A stretch of 64,000 nucleotides of DNA from Sphingomonas sp. SUN019 (GTDB lineage Bacteria; Pseudomonadota; Alphaproteobacteria; Sphingomonadales; Sphingomonadaceae): positions 310,001 through 374,000 of the forward strand of contig NZ_CP096971.1 of the NCBI RefSeq assembly GCF_024758705.1. Reading direction: 5' to 3'. Below, piece by piece: positions 1 through 8,058 of the stretch. Every line of letters starts with the position of its first letter. The first letter of the stretch is position 1. The notes under the pieces were generated by a model, which made no database searches, was not told the DNA's origin, and worked only from the letters and a program-made list of their open reading frames with translations. The translations under genes were made by a program, and so were the position numbers.

Positions 1-149
1 GGCATGTGCGCGCCGTACACCTCGACCGTCACCGGCTCCAGCAAGGTCGTCGAGGCGCGCCCGGTGCGCAGGCCGCCCAGATCGTGGGTCAACGAATCGA
101 CCGCGCCCTTCATGCGGCGTTCCAGATCGGCCTTGTCATAGGCGGCCAT
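1..149 (-). CDS. frr: Ribosome recycling factor, N-terminal part (cut by window edge)
   Basis: The reverse strand from the ATG at 149 reads [20 protein letters not shown] and continues with a GLRTGRAS segment, which is the conserved first helix of ribosome recycling factor. RRF splits post-termination ribosomes together with EF-G. About 49 residues are visible; the rest lies off the left edge. The start ATG shares one base with the pyrH stop (TGATG), so translation is probably coupled. It is the last gene of the rpsB-tsf-pyrH-frr order, which supports the call. Confidence 0.93.
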   Translation of the reverse strand, partial: MAAYDKADLERRMKGAVDSLTHDLGGLRTGRASTTLLEPVTVEVYGAHM

Positions 150-880
150 CAGACGTTCTCCTGTTGATGCTGTACGACCGTCGAGACGCCCTCTCCGCGT
201 AGCACGTCGGCGAAATTGCCGTGTTCGCGGATGTTGAAGACGACGATCGGGATATTGTTGTCGCGGCAAAGCGCGACGGCGCTCGCGTCCATGACCTTCA
301 GGTCCTGCGCGAGAACTTCGCCGTAGCTGACCGTATCATACCGCTTTGCGGTCGGCACTTTCTTTGGGTCGGCATCATACACGCCGTCGACCGAGGTGCC
401 CTTGAACAAGGCATGGCATTTCATTTCGGCCGCACGCAGCGCGGCGCCGCTGTCCGTCGTGAAATAAGGTTCCCCGACGCCCGCGGCGAAGATCACGACG
501 CGGCCCTTTTCCAGATGGCGTTCGGCGCGGCGGCGGATGACCGGCTCGCACACCTTGTCCATCGAAATGGCTGATTGCACGCGCGTATCGACGCCGATCT
601 GTTCGAGCGCATTCTGCACCGCGAGCGCGTTCATGACGGTCGCGAGCATCCCCATGTAATCGGCGGTAGCGCGCTCAAAGCCCTTCGCCGCGGCGGCCAG
701 ACCGCGGAAGATGTTCCCGCCGCCGACGACGATGCAAAGCTCGTAGCCTTGCGCCTTCACGTCGGCGATTTCCTCCGCGACGCGGGCGGTCACCGCCGGG
801 TCGATCGCAAGCCCCCCCTCTCCCATCAGGACTTCGCCCGAGAGTTTCAGGAGGATGCGTTTGTACTGGGGGGTGGTCAC
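149..880 (-). CDS. pyrH: UMP kinase
   Basis: UMP kinase of the amino-acid-kinase fold phosphorylates UMP to UDP in the cytoplasm (pyrimidine nucleotide synthesis). From the GTG at 880 the protein is 243 residues, the usual family length. It opens with [11 protein letters not shown], then shows the [10 protein letters not shown] nucleotide-binding loop and the [10 protein letters not shown] segment. An in-frame opening continues upstream to 1063, but it runs through a palindromic repeat and has no family similarity, so the GTG is preferred. A GGAAA stretch lies just before it. The stop overlaps the frr start. The 231-base gap to tsf holds the repeat. Confidence 0.95.
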   Translation of the reverse strand: MTTPQYKRILLKLSGEVLMGEGGLAIDPAVTARVAEEIADVKAQGYELCIVVGGGNIFRGLAAAAKGFERATADYMGMLATVMNALAVQNALEQIGVDTRVQSAISMDKVCEPVIRRRAERHLEKGRVVIFAAGVGEPYFTTDSGAALRAAEMKCHALFKGTSVDGVYDADPKKVPTAKRYDTVSYGEVLAQDLKVMDASAVALCRDNNIPIVVFNIREHGNFADVLRGEGVSTVVQHQQENV

Positions 881-974
881 ATGGTTTCCGGTGCGTCGGG
901 GAACGGGCGGCGCGGACATTAGGCGGGGTGCGGGGCGCGGGCAACCTTTCCGCGGGATATGGTGCCCAGCCCTT

Positions 975-1109
975 AAAATCCTCCCCGGTACGGGGAGGTG
1001 GCAGCCGAAGGCTGACGGAGGGGCAGCCCCGCAGTGCTGCACTTGGGGCTGCCCCTCCACCACCGGCTAAGGAGCCGACGGTCCCCCTCCCCGTGCCGGG
1101 GAGGATTTT
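975..1109. repeat. Palindromic intergenic repeat between tsf and pyrH
   Basis: The outer arms are AAAATCCTCCCCGGTACGGG at 975-994 and its near-complement CCGTGCCGGGGAGGATTTT ending at 1109. The inner part contains a second inverted pair around GGGGCAGCCCC (1020-1030) and GGGGCTGCCCC (1046-1056). The whole unit could fold into one long imperfect stem. Units of this kind (CTCCCCG...CGGGGAG arms) are common between sphingomonad genes. It is transcribed with the operon and may act in mRNA stability or be a non-autonomous mobile element. Confidence 0.8.
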
Positions 1110-1111
1110 GG

Positions 1112-2059
1112 TTAGTTCACCGGTGCTGGCTGCTGCGGCACGCCCGAGGCGGCGGCGACTTCGGCCGCGAAGTCCGACGCCTCTTTCTCGATGCCTTCGC
1201 CGAGCTGGAAGCGGACGTAGTCGACCAGCTTGATCTCCGCGCCCGCGTCCTTGCCGGCCTTCGCCACGACGTCGCTGATCTTGGTCTTGCCGTCCATCAC
1301 GAAAAGCTGGCTGACCAGCGCATGCTCCTTGCGGTACTTCGCGATCGCGCCGTCGACCATTTTGGCGACGATGTCGGCGGGCTTGCCGCTCTCGCCGGCC
1401 TTTTCGGCGGCGATCGCGCGCTCGCGCTCGATCAGGTCGGCGTCAAGATCTTCCTCGTTCAGCGCCATCGGGAACGCGGCGGCGATGTGCATCGCGAGCT
1501 GCTTGCCGAGCGCCTGCAGCGCATCGTTCGACGCGGCTGATTCGAGTGCGACCAACACGCCGATCTTGCCTAGGCCAGCCGACTGCTGATTGTGCACATA
1601 GGCGACGACCGCGCCCTGCGACACTTCGAGCCGCTTCACACGGCGGATCGACTGATTCTCACCGATCGTCGCGACGTTGGTGGTCAGCGTGTCCTCGGCG
1701 GTCTTGCCGTTCGGCAGTGTCGCGGCCTTGATCGCGTCGACATCGCCCGCGCCGTCCAGCGCCACCTGAGTCACGTCGCGGACGAACTGCTGGAACTGGT
1801 CGTTCTTCGCGACGAAATCGGTTTCCGAGTTGACCTCGACCGCGGCACCCTTCGTGCCGGAAACCGCAACGCCGACCAGACCTTCGGCCGCGGTGCGGCT
1901 CGACTTCTTGGCGGCGGCGGCCAGGCCCTTGGTGCGTAGCCAGTCCATCGCGGCGTCCATGTCGCCCGCGGTCTCGTTCAGCGCCTTCTTGCAATCCATC
2001 ATGCCCGCGCCGCTCTTCTCGCGCAGATCCTTGACCATCGCTGCCGTGATATCGGCCAT
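1112..2059 (-). CDS. tsf: Elongation factor Ts
   Basis: EF-Ts recycles EF-Tu by exchanging GDP for GTP. The 315-residue protein begins [20 protein letters not shown] and continues MDCKKAL, the conserved N-terminal UBA-like module. The EF-Tu contact region with the SETDFVAKN motif follows at about residues 77-85. Length is normal for an alphaproteobacterial EF-Ts. It sits 95 bases downstream of rpsB, separated by a strong hairpin, and 231 bases upstream of the pyrH GTG. Confidence 0.97.
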   Translation of the reverse strand: MADITAAMVKDLREKSGAGMMDCKKALNETAGDMDAAMDWLRTKGLAAAAKKSSRTAAEGLVGVAVSGTKGAAVEVNSETDFVAKNDQFQQFVRDVTQVALDGAGDVDAIKAATLPNGKTAEDTLTTNVATIGENQSIRRVKRLEVSQGAVVAYVHNQQSAGLGKIGVLVALESAASNDALQALGKQLAMHIAAAFPMALNEEDLDADLIERERAIAAEKAGESGKPADIVAKMVDGAIAKYRKEHALVSQLFVMDGKTKISDVVAKAGKDAGAEIKLVDYVRFQLGEGIEKEASDFAAEVAAASGVPQQPAPVN

Positions 2060-2095
2060 GTCATTAGTCCTTTGATTGTATCGTTCAGATATGGG

Positions 2096-2135
2096 TGCGG
2101 GCGGGGCGGAGCCAAATCGCCCTGCCCCGCCCGCA
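2096..2135 (-). terminator. 12-bp GC hairpin between rpsB and tsf
   Basis: TGCGGGCGGGGC at 2096-2107 is an exact inverted copy of GCCCCGCCCGCA at 2124-2135, giving a perfect 12-bp stem with a 16-base loop. No T-tract follows in either direction, so it is more likely an attenuator or mRNA stability hairpin that sets the rpsB:tsf ratio than a full terminator. Confidence 0.55.
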
Positions 2136-2154
2136 TGACATTTCAGCGACGAAA

Positions 2155-3042
2155 TCAGGCGTCGATTTGGCGCTCACCCTCGACCGCCAGTTCGGCGGCG
2201 ACTGCGGCGTCGGCGTTCGCGTCGCCGGTGCTCGCCTCTTCAGCAGCAGGGGCGGCAGCTGCCGGTGCGGCGGCGGGAGCCTCCGGCTCGGCGCTGATCG
2301 TCTCTTCGCGCGGCGGTTCGACCATCGCGCCGATGTCGCGACCGGACTTCGCCTGCTGCTCCTGACCGCCACGCGTCGCGGCAATCGCGATCGCCTCACA
2401 ATACAGGCGGATGGCGCGGGCGGCGTCGTCGTTCGCGGGAACCGGGAAGGCGATGCCATCGGGCGAGACGTTCGAATCGAGGATCGCGACGACCGGGATG
2501 CCGAGCGTGTTGGCTTCCTTGATCGCCAGCTCTTCCTTGTTCGCGTCGATCACAAACATGACGTCGGGCACGCCGCCCATGTCGCGAATGCCGCCGAGCG
2601 ACATTTCGAGCTTTTCCTTCTTGCGCGTCAGGTTGAGCACTTCCTTCTTGGTCAGGCCGTGCGTGTCGCCCGACAGCTGCTCCTCAAGCGTTTTGAGCTG
2701 GCTGATCGACTTGGAGATCGTCTTCCAGTTGGTGAGCATGCCGCCCAGCCAGCGGTGGTTGACGAAATGCTGGTTCGAACGGCGCGCGGCGTCCGCGATC
2801 GGCTCCTGCGCCTGGCGCTTGGTGCCGACGAACAGAACCTTGCCGCCACCGGCGACGGTCGAACTGACGAACTCGAGCGCGCGCGCGAAAAGCGGCACGG
2901 TCTGCGACAGATCGATGATGTGGACGCCGTTGCGGTCGCCGAACAGATACGGCTTCATCTTCGGATTCCAGCGATGCGTCTGGTGACCGAAGTGCGCACC
3001 AGTTTCGATCAACTGCTGCATGGAGACGACAGGTGCCGCCAT
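2155..3042 (-). CDS. rpsB: 30S ribosomal protein S2
   Basis: S2 binds the 30S subunit near S1. From the ATG at 3042 (AAGGAG nine bases upstream) the protein has 295 residues. The N-terminus [20 protein letters not shown] is followed by the classic QTHRWNPKM segment. The opening extends to 3108 in frame, but family alignment and the ribosome-binding site favour 3042. Residues about 245-295 form an Ala/Glu-rich, low-complexity tail beyond the S2 core, seen in many sphingomonads. It is the first gene of rpsB-tsf-pyrH-frr. Confidence 0.97.
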   Translation of the reverse strand: MAAPVVSMQQLIETGAHFGHQTHRWNPKMKPYLFGDRNGVHIIDLSQTVPLFARALEFVSSTVAGGGKVLFVGTKRQAQEPIADAARRSNQHFVNHRWLGGMLTNWKTISKSISQLKTLEEQLSGDTHGLTKKEVLNLTRKKEKLEMSLGGIRDMGGVPDVMFVIDANKEELAIKEANTLGIPVVAILDSNVSPDGIAFPVPANDDAARAIRLYCEAIAIAATRGGQEQQAKSGRDIGAMVEPPREETISAEPEAPAAAPAAAAPAAEEASTGDANADAAVAAELAVEGERQIDA

Positions 3043-3147
3043 AGGGATAACTCCTTCCGGTTGAGCCTCTGGGAAGCGGATGACGCTGGCCTGTGAGGGC
3101 CGACGCACCGGGCTATGATGCTTCCCATGTGGGGTTTAGAGGCGCGC

Positions 3148-3176
3148 CCCTTAGCGGGCGTCGCGATAAAACGCAA
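3148..3176 (-). promoter_or_regulatory. Possible rpsB promoter
   Basis: On the minus strand TTGCGT (3176-3171) and TAAGGG (3153-3148) are separated by 17 bases, about 105 bases before the rpsB start. This is the best sigma-70-like pair in the leader; the -10 match is weak. Confidence 0.3.
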
Positions 3177-3179
3177 CGC

Positions 3180-3208
3180 TTGACATGTGGAACGAATATG
3201 GAACATAC
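3180..3208 (+). promoter_or_regulatory. SOS-type promoter with LexA box GAAC-N7-GAAC
   Basis: A consensus -35 TTGACA (3180-3185) is followed by GAACGAATATGGAAC (3190-3204), an exact GAAC-N7-GAAC, which is the reverse orientation of the alphaproteobacterial LexA site GTTC-N7-GTTC. A weak -10 (ACATAC, 3203-3208) lies 17 bases from the -35, so the box fills the spacer and LexA would block polymerase. The transcript would run toward the small membrane protein gene at 3377. The rest of the 334-base rpsB-to-3377 gap shows no convincing gene. Confidence 0.55.
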
Positions 3209-3376
3209 GTCGTTCATAACGAGACGTTTCCGCGTTTCGTCGTAGAAAACGCCTCGGTCATCGCCAGCATGGCGAGAAATGTGACGTTTTCGGGAACCCG
3301 TGGAGCAATCCACTGGTTTGCGACGAAACGAGTGCTGCGTTCCCGTTTGTCAGGCCCGTCCTTTGGGGAAGCGAAC

Positions 3377-3622
3377 ATGATGATGTTGTTGGCGATTTCG
3401 ATTTTCGGCGCAGGGTTCGGCGTCGCGTCCTACGCGATCCTTGGCACGATGCTGCCGAGGCTGGATCGGATCGCCGATGCGCTCGCGGGCCGCCCGCAGC
3501 CCTTCGCGATTATGGCGTCGGATTTGATTCTGGCGGAACGCCGTCGAGCGGTCGTCCGCTGGTCGGCAGGCTCGCTGCAGCAGCCGCGGGTGATGGTCCC
3601 AACGTGGCGCGAAGCCGCCTGA
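3377..3622 (+). CDS. Small single-pass membrane protein of unknown function
   Basis: The ATG at 3377 has GGGGAA nine bases upstream and gives 81 residues. Residues about 3-25 (LLAISIFGAGFGVASYAILG) form one membrane segment, followed by a basic cytoplasmic tail with AERRRAVVRW. Codon choice is like the neighbours, so it looks real, but I do not recognise the family. The last 113 bases overlap the 3' end of pssA on the other strand. The SOS-type promoter at 3180-3208 points at it, about 170 bases upstream, so it may be DNA-damage induced; that is inference. Confidence 0.6.
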   Translation: MMMLLAISIFGAGFGVASYAILGTMLPRLDRIADALAGRPQPFAIMASDLILAERRRAVVRWSAGSLQQPRVMVPTWREAA

Positions 3623-4355
3623 CACGGGCGTAGTTGGCGATGCTGAACGGCATCGCAACGATATAGGCGATCGATAGCACAGCGAAGGTGTGCCACGGCG
3701 CGGAGACGAGCGCGGCGCCGACGATCACCACCAGCGCCAACGCCTCGAACCGGATGTTCGGACGCAAGCGTAGCGAGGTCCACGACCAGGTTGCGAGGCT
3801 GGACACCAACAATAGCGCGACCAACGCCGTCCACGGTGCGACGACATAGGGCGAACGCAGCAACGGCTCGCCCGTCCAGAACCACAGGAACATCGGAAGG
3901 AACGCTAGCCCTGCACCTGCAGGGGCGGGAACGCCGGTGAGGAAACCGGCCGATTTGTGCGGCTGTTCACCCGCATCGATGCTGGCGTTGAATCGCGCGA
4001 GGCGGAGCGCGCAGAAGACGGCGAGCATCAACGCCGCGATCCAGCCGAAGCGCGGCAGTTCGTTCAGCGACCACAGATACAGGATCAGCGCGGGCGAGAC
4101 TCCGAACGAAATGGCATCGGCGAGCGAATCGAGTTCGGCGCCGAAGCGGCTTTCGCCGTGGAGCATCCGAGCGATGCGGCCGTCGAGTCCGTCAAGGACT
4201 CCGGCGACCAGCACCATCGCAACCGCGAGTTCCCAATAGCCCGAGATCGCGAAGCGGATGCCGGACAGACCCGAGCAGAGCGCGAGCGCGGTGACTGCGT
4301 TGGGGGCGACGGCGCGCAAAGGAAGACCGCGGGGGCGGCGCGGCGGACGGTTCAT
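3510..4355 (-). CDS. pssA: CDP-diacylglycerol--serine O-phosphatidyltransferase
   Basis: This integral membrane enzyme makes phosphatidylserine from CDP-diacylglycerol and serine. The 281-residue protein has the CDP-alcohol phosphatidyltransferase signature D-G-x2-A-R-x8-G-x3-D-x3-D, seen as DGRIARMLHGESRFGAELD then SLAD at about residues 57-79, followed by several hydrophobic helices. The C-terminal 25 residues are Pro/Ala/Ser-rich and lie in the part that overlaps the opposing small gene. It follows psd in the same direction across a 139-base gap containing a palindromic repeat. The pair forms the phosphatidylethanolamine route. Confidence 0.93.
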   Translation of the reverse strand: MNRPPRRPRGLPLRAVAPNAVTALALCSGLSGIRFAISGYWELAVAMVLVAGVLDGLDGRIARMLHGESRFGAELDSLADAISFGVSPALILYLWSLNELPRFGWIAALMLAVFCALRLARFNASIDAGEQPHKSAGFLTGVPAPAGAGLAFLPMFLWFWTGEPLLRSPYVVAPWTALVALLLVSSLATWSWTSLRLRPNIRFEALALVVIVGAALVSAPWHTFAVLSIAYIVAMPFSIANYARVRRLRATLGPSPAAAAASLPTSGRPLDGVPPESNPTP

Positions 4356-4389
4356 TGGAGGCAGTCCGGATGTGACGGCAAGTCAAGGA

Positions 4390-4464
4390 GCACCACCCCG
4401 GCGAAGACCGGGGCCCAGTTACGAGCCGCATGCAACTGGGCCCCGGCCTTTGCCGGGTTGGTGC
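4390..4464. repeat. Palindromic intergenic repeat between psd and pssA
   Basis: Two arms of about 31 bases (4390-4420 and 4434-4464) are near-perfect inverted copies, with GCACCACCCCGGCGAAGACC on the left and GGTTGGTGC closing the right. The 13-base centre is unpaired. The CACCCCGGCGAAGACCGGGG core resembles the element inside trpB-trpA at 44156, so both probably belong to one sphingomonad repeat family. Confidence 0.8.
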
Positions 4465-4494
4465 GTATGGAGGGTGCTGTACTCGAGCACAAAG

Positions 4495-5217
4495 TCACTG
4501 CGCCACGCCCGTCGCCGCTGGCGCACCGACGCGGCCGATGATCGTCTCGCCCGCGATCGTGCGCTGCCCGAGCACCACCTGCGGCGTGCAGTCGTCGGGC
4601 AGGTACACGTCGACGCGGCTGCCGAAGCGGATCAGGCCGACGCGCTGCCCGGCCGCGACGAGATCGCCGGGCTTCACGAAGCCGATGATCCGCCGCGCGA
4701 CGAGTCCCGCGATCTGGGTGAAGCCGATCTTCCGCCCGTCATGCCCCTCGACCACGAAATGCTGGCGCTCGTTTTCCTCCGACGCCTTGTCGAGATCGGC
4801 GTTGAGGAACTTGCCGGAGATGTAGACGACCTGCCGGATCGTGCCCGCGATGGGGGTGCGGTTGATGTGGACGTCGAACACCGACATGAACATCGACACG
4901 CGCACCAGCGGCTGCTCGCCCAACTCGCCGACCAGTTCGCGCGGGATCGCGACGCGCTCGATCAGCGTGACCAGGCCGTCGGCGGGGGCGACGATCAGGT
5001 CGTCGCCCTGCGGCGTGGTGCGCACCGGATCGCGAAAGAACGTTGCGACCCACGCGGTGATGAACAGGAACGGCCAGAACAGGACGTTCGAGACGATCGT
5101 CATGAGGAGCGTGATGCCCAGTGCGATGGCCGCGAACTTCTGGCCTTCGGAATGGACGGCGGGGAAACGCCACTTCACGGTCGAGGTGACGACCGGGGGC
5201 TTGTCGAGTGATGCCAT
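4495..5217 (-). CDS. psd: Phosphatidylserine decarboxylase proenzyme (short type)
   Basis: Psd decarboxylates phosphatidylserine to phosphatidylethanolamine. The 240-residue protein has a hydrophobic pair of helices at about 29-62, the APADG segment near 77 and DVHINRTP near 115. The C-terminal [10 protein letters not shown] contains the Gly-Ser pair where the proenzyme cleaves itself to make the pyruvoyl group. Size and motif place it in the short, single-core class used by alphaproteobacteria. It is upstream of pssA on the same strand, so both steps are probably co-transcribed. Confidence 0.93.
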   Translation of the reverse strand: MASLDKPPVVTSTVKWRFPAVHSEGQKFAAIALGITLLMTIVSNVLFWPFLFITAWVATFFRDPVRTTPQGDDLIVAPADGLVTLIERVAIPRELVGELGEQPLVRVSMFMSVFDVHINRTPIAGTIRQVVYISGKFLNADLDKASEENERQHFVVEGHDGRKIGFTQIAGLVARRIIGFVKPGDLVAAGQRVGLIRFGSRVDVYLPDDCTPQVVLGQRTIAGETIIGRVGAPAATGVAQ

Positions 5218-5352
5218 GCGCTTCGTCTAGCGGCGGCGACCGCCAGGCACAACGCACCTTGCGCCCCGCACGGTTGATCCCCCAGCCCCTTCCCCCTATC
5301 GACCCGGCCAAACCTCCCGCTTTCCCAAACCCCGCTTTCAAGGATACCGAGC

Positions 5353-6573
5353 ATGGCGAAGATCAAGGTGAAGACGCCCGTCGTGGAGATCGACGGCGAC
5401 GAAATGACGCGGATCATCTGGGAATGGATCCGTGAACGCCTGATCAAGCCGTATCTCGACATCGACCTTGCTTATTACGACCTGGGCGTCGAGGAGCGCG
5501 ACCGGACCGACGATCAGGTGACGATCGACAGCGCGCGCGCGACGCAGAAATACGGCGTCGCGGTGAAGTGCGCGACGATCACCCCCGATGAACAGCGCGT
5601 CGAGGAATTCGGCCTGAAGAAGATGTGGAAGTCGCCCAACGGCACGATCCGCAACATCCTGGGCGGCGTGATCTTCCGCGAGCCGATCGTGATGCGCAAC
5701 GTCCCCCGTCTGATCCCCGGCTGGACCCACCCGATCGTCGTCGGGCGTCATGCCTTCGGCGACCAATATAAGGCGACCGATTTCCTCGTGCCCGGCAAGG
5801 GCAAGCTGATGATGAAGTGGCAGGGCGAGGACGGCCAGGTCATCGAGCACGAAGTGTTCGATTTCCCCGAGGCAGGCGTCGCGATGGGGATGTACAACCT
5901 CGACCAGTCGATCCGCGATTTTGCGCGCGCCAGCATGAATTATTCGCTCGGCCGCAAATGGCCGCTGTACCTCAGCACCAAGAATACGATCCTGAAGGCC
6001 TATGACGGGCGCTTCAAGGACATCTTCGCCGAGGTGTTCGAGGCCGAATTCAAGGACGAGTTCAAGGCTGCGAACATCGTGTACGAACACCGCCTGATCG
6101 ACGACATGGTGGCGAGTGCGCTGAAATGGAGCGGCGAGTTCGTGTGGGCGTGCAAGAACTACGATGGCGACGTGCAGTCGGATCAGGTCGCGCAGGGCTT
6201 CGGCTCGCTCGGGCTGATGACGTCGGTGCTGATGACGCCCGACGGCAAGACGATCGAGGCCGAGGCCGCGCACGGAACGGTCACGCGCCACTATCGCCAG
6301 CATCAGCAGGGCAAGGCGACCAGCACGAACCCGATCGCGTCGATCTTTGCGTGGACTGGGGGCCTGAAGTATCGAGGCAAGTTCGACGACACGCCTGATG
6401 TCACGAAGTTCGCCGAAACGCTGGAACGCGTCTGCATCGAGACGGTCGAGAACGGCGACATGACGAAGGATCTGGCGATCCTGATCGGCCCCGATCAGCG
6501 TTGGATGACGACCGAGCAGTTCTTTGAGGCGGTGCGGGTCAACCTCGAGACGAAGATGGCGAACTGGGCGTAA
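5353..6573 (+). CDS. icd: NADP-dependent isocitrate dehydrogenase
   Basis: The enzyme oxidatively decarboxylates isocitrate to 2-oxoglutarate in the TCA cycle. It has 406 residues and opens [20 protein letters not shown], with the KSPNGTIRN substrate segment near 94-102. The late segment [14 protein letters not shown] is that of the eukaryote-like homodimeric NADP enzymes typical of alphaproteobacteria. AAGGA lies 10 bases before the ATG. It stands alone, divergent from psd, and a hairpin follows the stop. Confidence 0.97.
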   Translation: MAKIKVKTPVVEIDGDEMTRIIWEWIRERLIKPYLDIDLAYYDLGVEERDRTDDQVTIDSARATQKYGVAVKCATITPDEQRVEEFGLKKMWKSPNGTIRNILGGVIFREPIVMRNVPRLIPGWTHPIVVGRHAFGDQYKATDFLVPGKGKLMMKWQGEDGQVIEHEVFDFPEAGVAMGMYNLDQSIRDFARASMNYSLGRKWPLYLSTKNTILKAYDGRFKDIFAEVFEAEFKDEFKAANIVYEHRLIDDMVASALKWSGEFVWACKNYDGDVQSDQVAQGFGSLGLMTSVLMTPDGKTIEAEAAHGTVTRHYRQHQQGKATSTNPIASIFAWTGGLKYRGKFDDTPDVTKFAETLERVCIETVENGDMTKDLAILIGPDQRWMTTEQFFEAVRVNLETKMANWA

Positions 6574-6582
6574 GGCGACGTT

Positions 6583-6607
6583 GCGGGGTCGCATTTGGCG
6601 GCCCCGC
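6583..6607 (+). terminator. Hairpin after icd
   Basis: GCGGGG-T-CGC (6583-6592) pairs with GCG-G-CCCCGC (6598-6607) around an ATTTG loop, nine bases after the icd stop. There is no T-tract, so it is a terminator-like or 3'-protecting stem. The following stretch to about 6750 is AT-richer than its surroundings and probably holds the promoter of the next gene. Confidence 0.45.
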
Positions 6608-6829
6608 GCATCAGCATAACAAGATTCCTCGTCGCGGAACCTGTCCCATTCTGGCACGGAAAATCTCTCAACAATCCATAATAAGTATCAGTTACGAAGC
6701 GAATAACTCCGAATTTCCCAATCCTCGGGTTCGCCGCGATGCTAACCCCGGGACATGGGGGGAGGCCAGCCAGACGATTGTCTACCGGGTGACGTTGGTC
6801 ACGCGCTGAAAACGCCGTTCCCGGCGCAG

Positions 6830-7969
6830 ATGCCGTCAGGATGGGGCTTCGCGTCGGGGTCGCGGGTCACCCGGCCGGCGCCGCATATCGCATTCGTCAT
6901 CGCCGGGCTGGGTGCGGGCGGCGCGGAGCGGGTGATCAGTCTTCTCGCCAGCCACTGGCTCGAAAAGGGATATGCGGTGACGATCATCGCGTTCGATCCG
7001 CCCGACGCCCCGATCTTTCATCCTATCGAGCGCGCGGTGCGGATCATCCGGCTCGGCATCGGGGCGGAACGATGGCTTGCGGGAGTACCGGCGATGGCGC
7101 GGCGACTGCGGGTGCTGCGCCGGACGCTGGACGAGTTAAGTCCCGACGTCACGATATCGTTTCTGACCAAGATCAACGTCCTGTCTCTGCTGGCTTGCCT
7201 CGGTACGAACAGGCGTGTGGTGGTTTCAGAACGCAACAATCCGCGCCTCCAACAGGCCCATCCGCTATGGACGAAGGCGCTGGTGCGGCTGCACTGGCGG
7301 GCCAACGCGATCGTCATGCAGACCAGCAAGAGCTGCGAATGCCTGGATGACAAGGCGCGGGCGCGGGCGCGGGTTATTCCGAATCCGATCGAAATCACTC
7401 CGTCGATCGGAGCGCCACGATCGACGTACCGCCTTGCGGCCGCCGGCCGGCTGACGTGGCAGAAGGGTTTTGATATGCTGATCGACGCGTTTGCGCAGAT
7501 CGCGGATCGGCATCCCGGCTGGTCGCTCGCCATCTGGGGCGATGGCGAGGACCGTGCGGCGCTCCAGCGTCAGATCGACCGGCTGGGACTATCCGATCGT
7601 ATCTCGCTGCCCGGCACCAGCCGTTCACCCGGCGACTGGGTGGGGCAATCGGACGCCTTTGTCTTTTCGTCTCGTTATGAGGGGTTCGGCAACGCGCTTG
7701 GCGAAGCGATGGCCGCAGGATTGCCGGTCGTATCTTTCGACTGCGATTATGGCCCCGCCGATATGATCGACGACGAGCGTAACGGGCTTCTGGTGCCGCC
7801 CAACGATGTTCCTGCGCTCGCCGTAGCGTTGGAAAGACTGTTGTCCGATCTTCCGCTGCGTGAGCGTCTCGGCGCGGCCGCACGAAATGTCGGTATTCTT
7901 CTGAGGCCCAGCACCGTCGCCGCCAGCTGGGACGACATTCTGACGGAACTCGACATCGTGGCGGGATAG
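6830..7969 (+). CDS. GT4-family glycosyltransferase
   Basis: A GT-B fold retaining glycosyltransferase that moves a sugar from a nucleotide donor to a cell-surface glycan or lipid acceptor; the exact sugar is not readable. The N-terminal domain carries GLGAGGAERV (about residues 27-36), typical of GT4 enzymes. The donor-binding domain has EGFGNALGEAMAAGLPVV with the paired Glu residues at about 284-301. I take the ATG at 6830 (379 residues); an upstream in-frame ATG at 6755 adds 25 residues with no family similarity. Related by eye to PglH/AmsD-type enzymes. No other polysaccharide genes are adjacent. Confidence 0.85.
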   Translation: MPSGWGFASGSRVTRPAPHIAFVIAGLGAGGAERVISLLASHWLEKGYAVTIIAFDPPDAPIFHPIERAVRIIRLGIGAERWLAGVPAMARRLRVLRRTLDELSPDVTISFLTKINVLSLLACLGTNRRVVVSERNNPRLQQAHPLWTKALVRLHWRANAIVMQTSKSCECLDDKARARARVIPNPIEITPSIGAPRSTYRLAAAGRLTWQKGFDMLIDAFAQIADRHPGWSLAIWGDGEDRAALQRQIDRLGLSDRISLPGTSRSPGDWVGQSDAFVFSSRYEGFGNALGEAMAAGLPVVSFDCDYGPADMIDDERNGLLVPPNDVPALAVALERLLSDLPLRERLGAAARNVGILLRPSTVAASWDDILTELDIVAG

Positions 7970-8058
7970 CAACCCGGTAAGTCGAGCGGTTTCGCGATTC
8001 CGCCATCGCTGGTGCTGACACCCTGACAAACCCGCCGCCGCGTGGTTAGGGTGCCCGC

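Noticed and set aside
5338..6657. Long minus-strand open frame opposite icd
   Set aside because: Translation is Arg/His/Leu-rich without family motifs, and icd on the plus strand is unmistakable.
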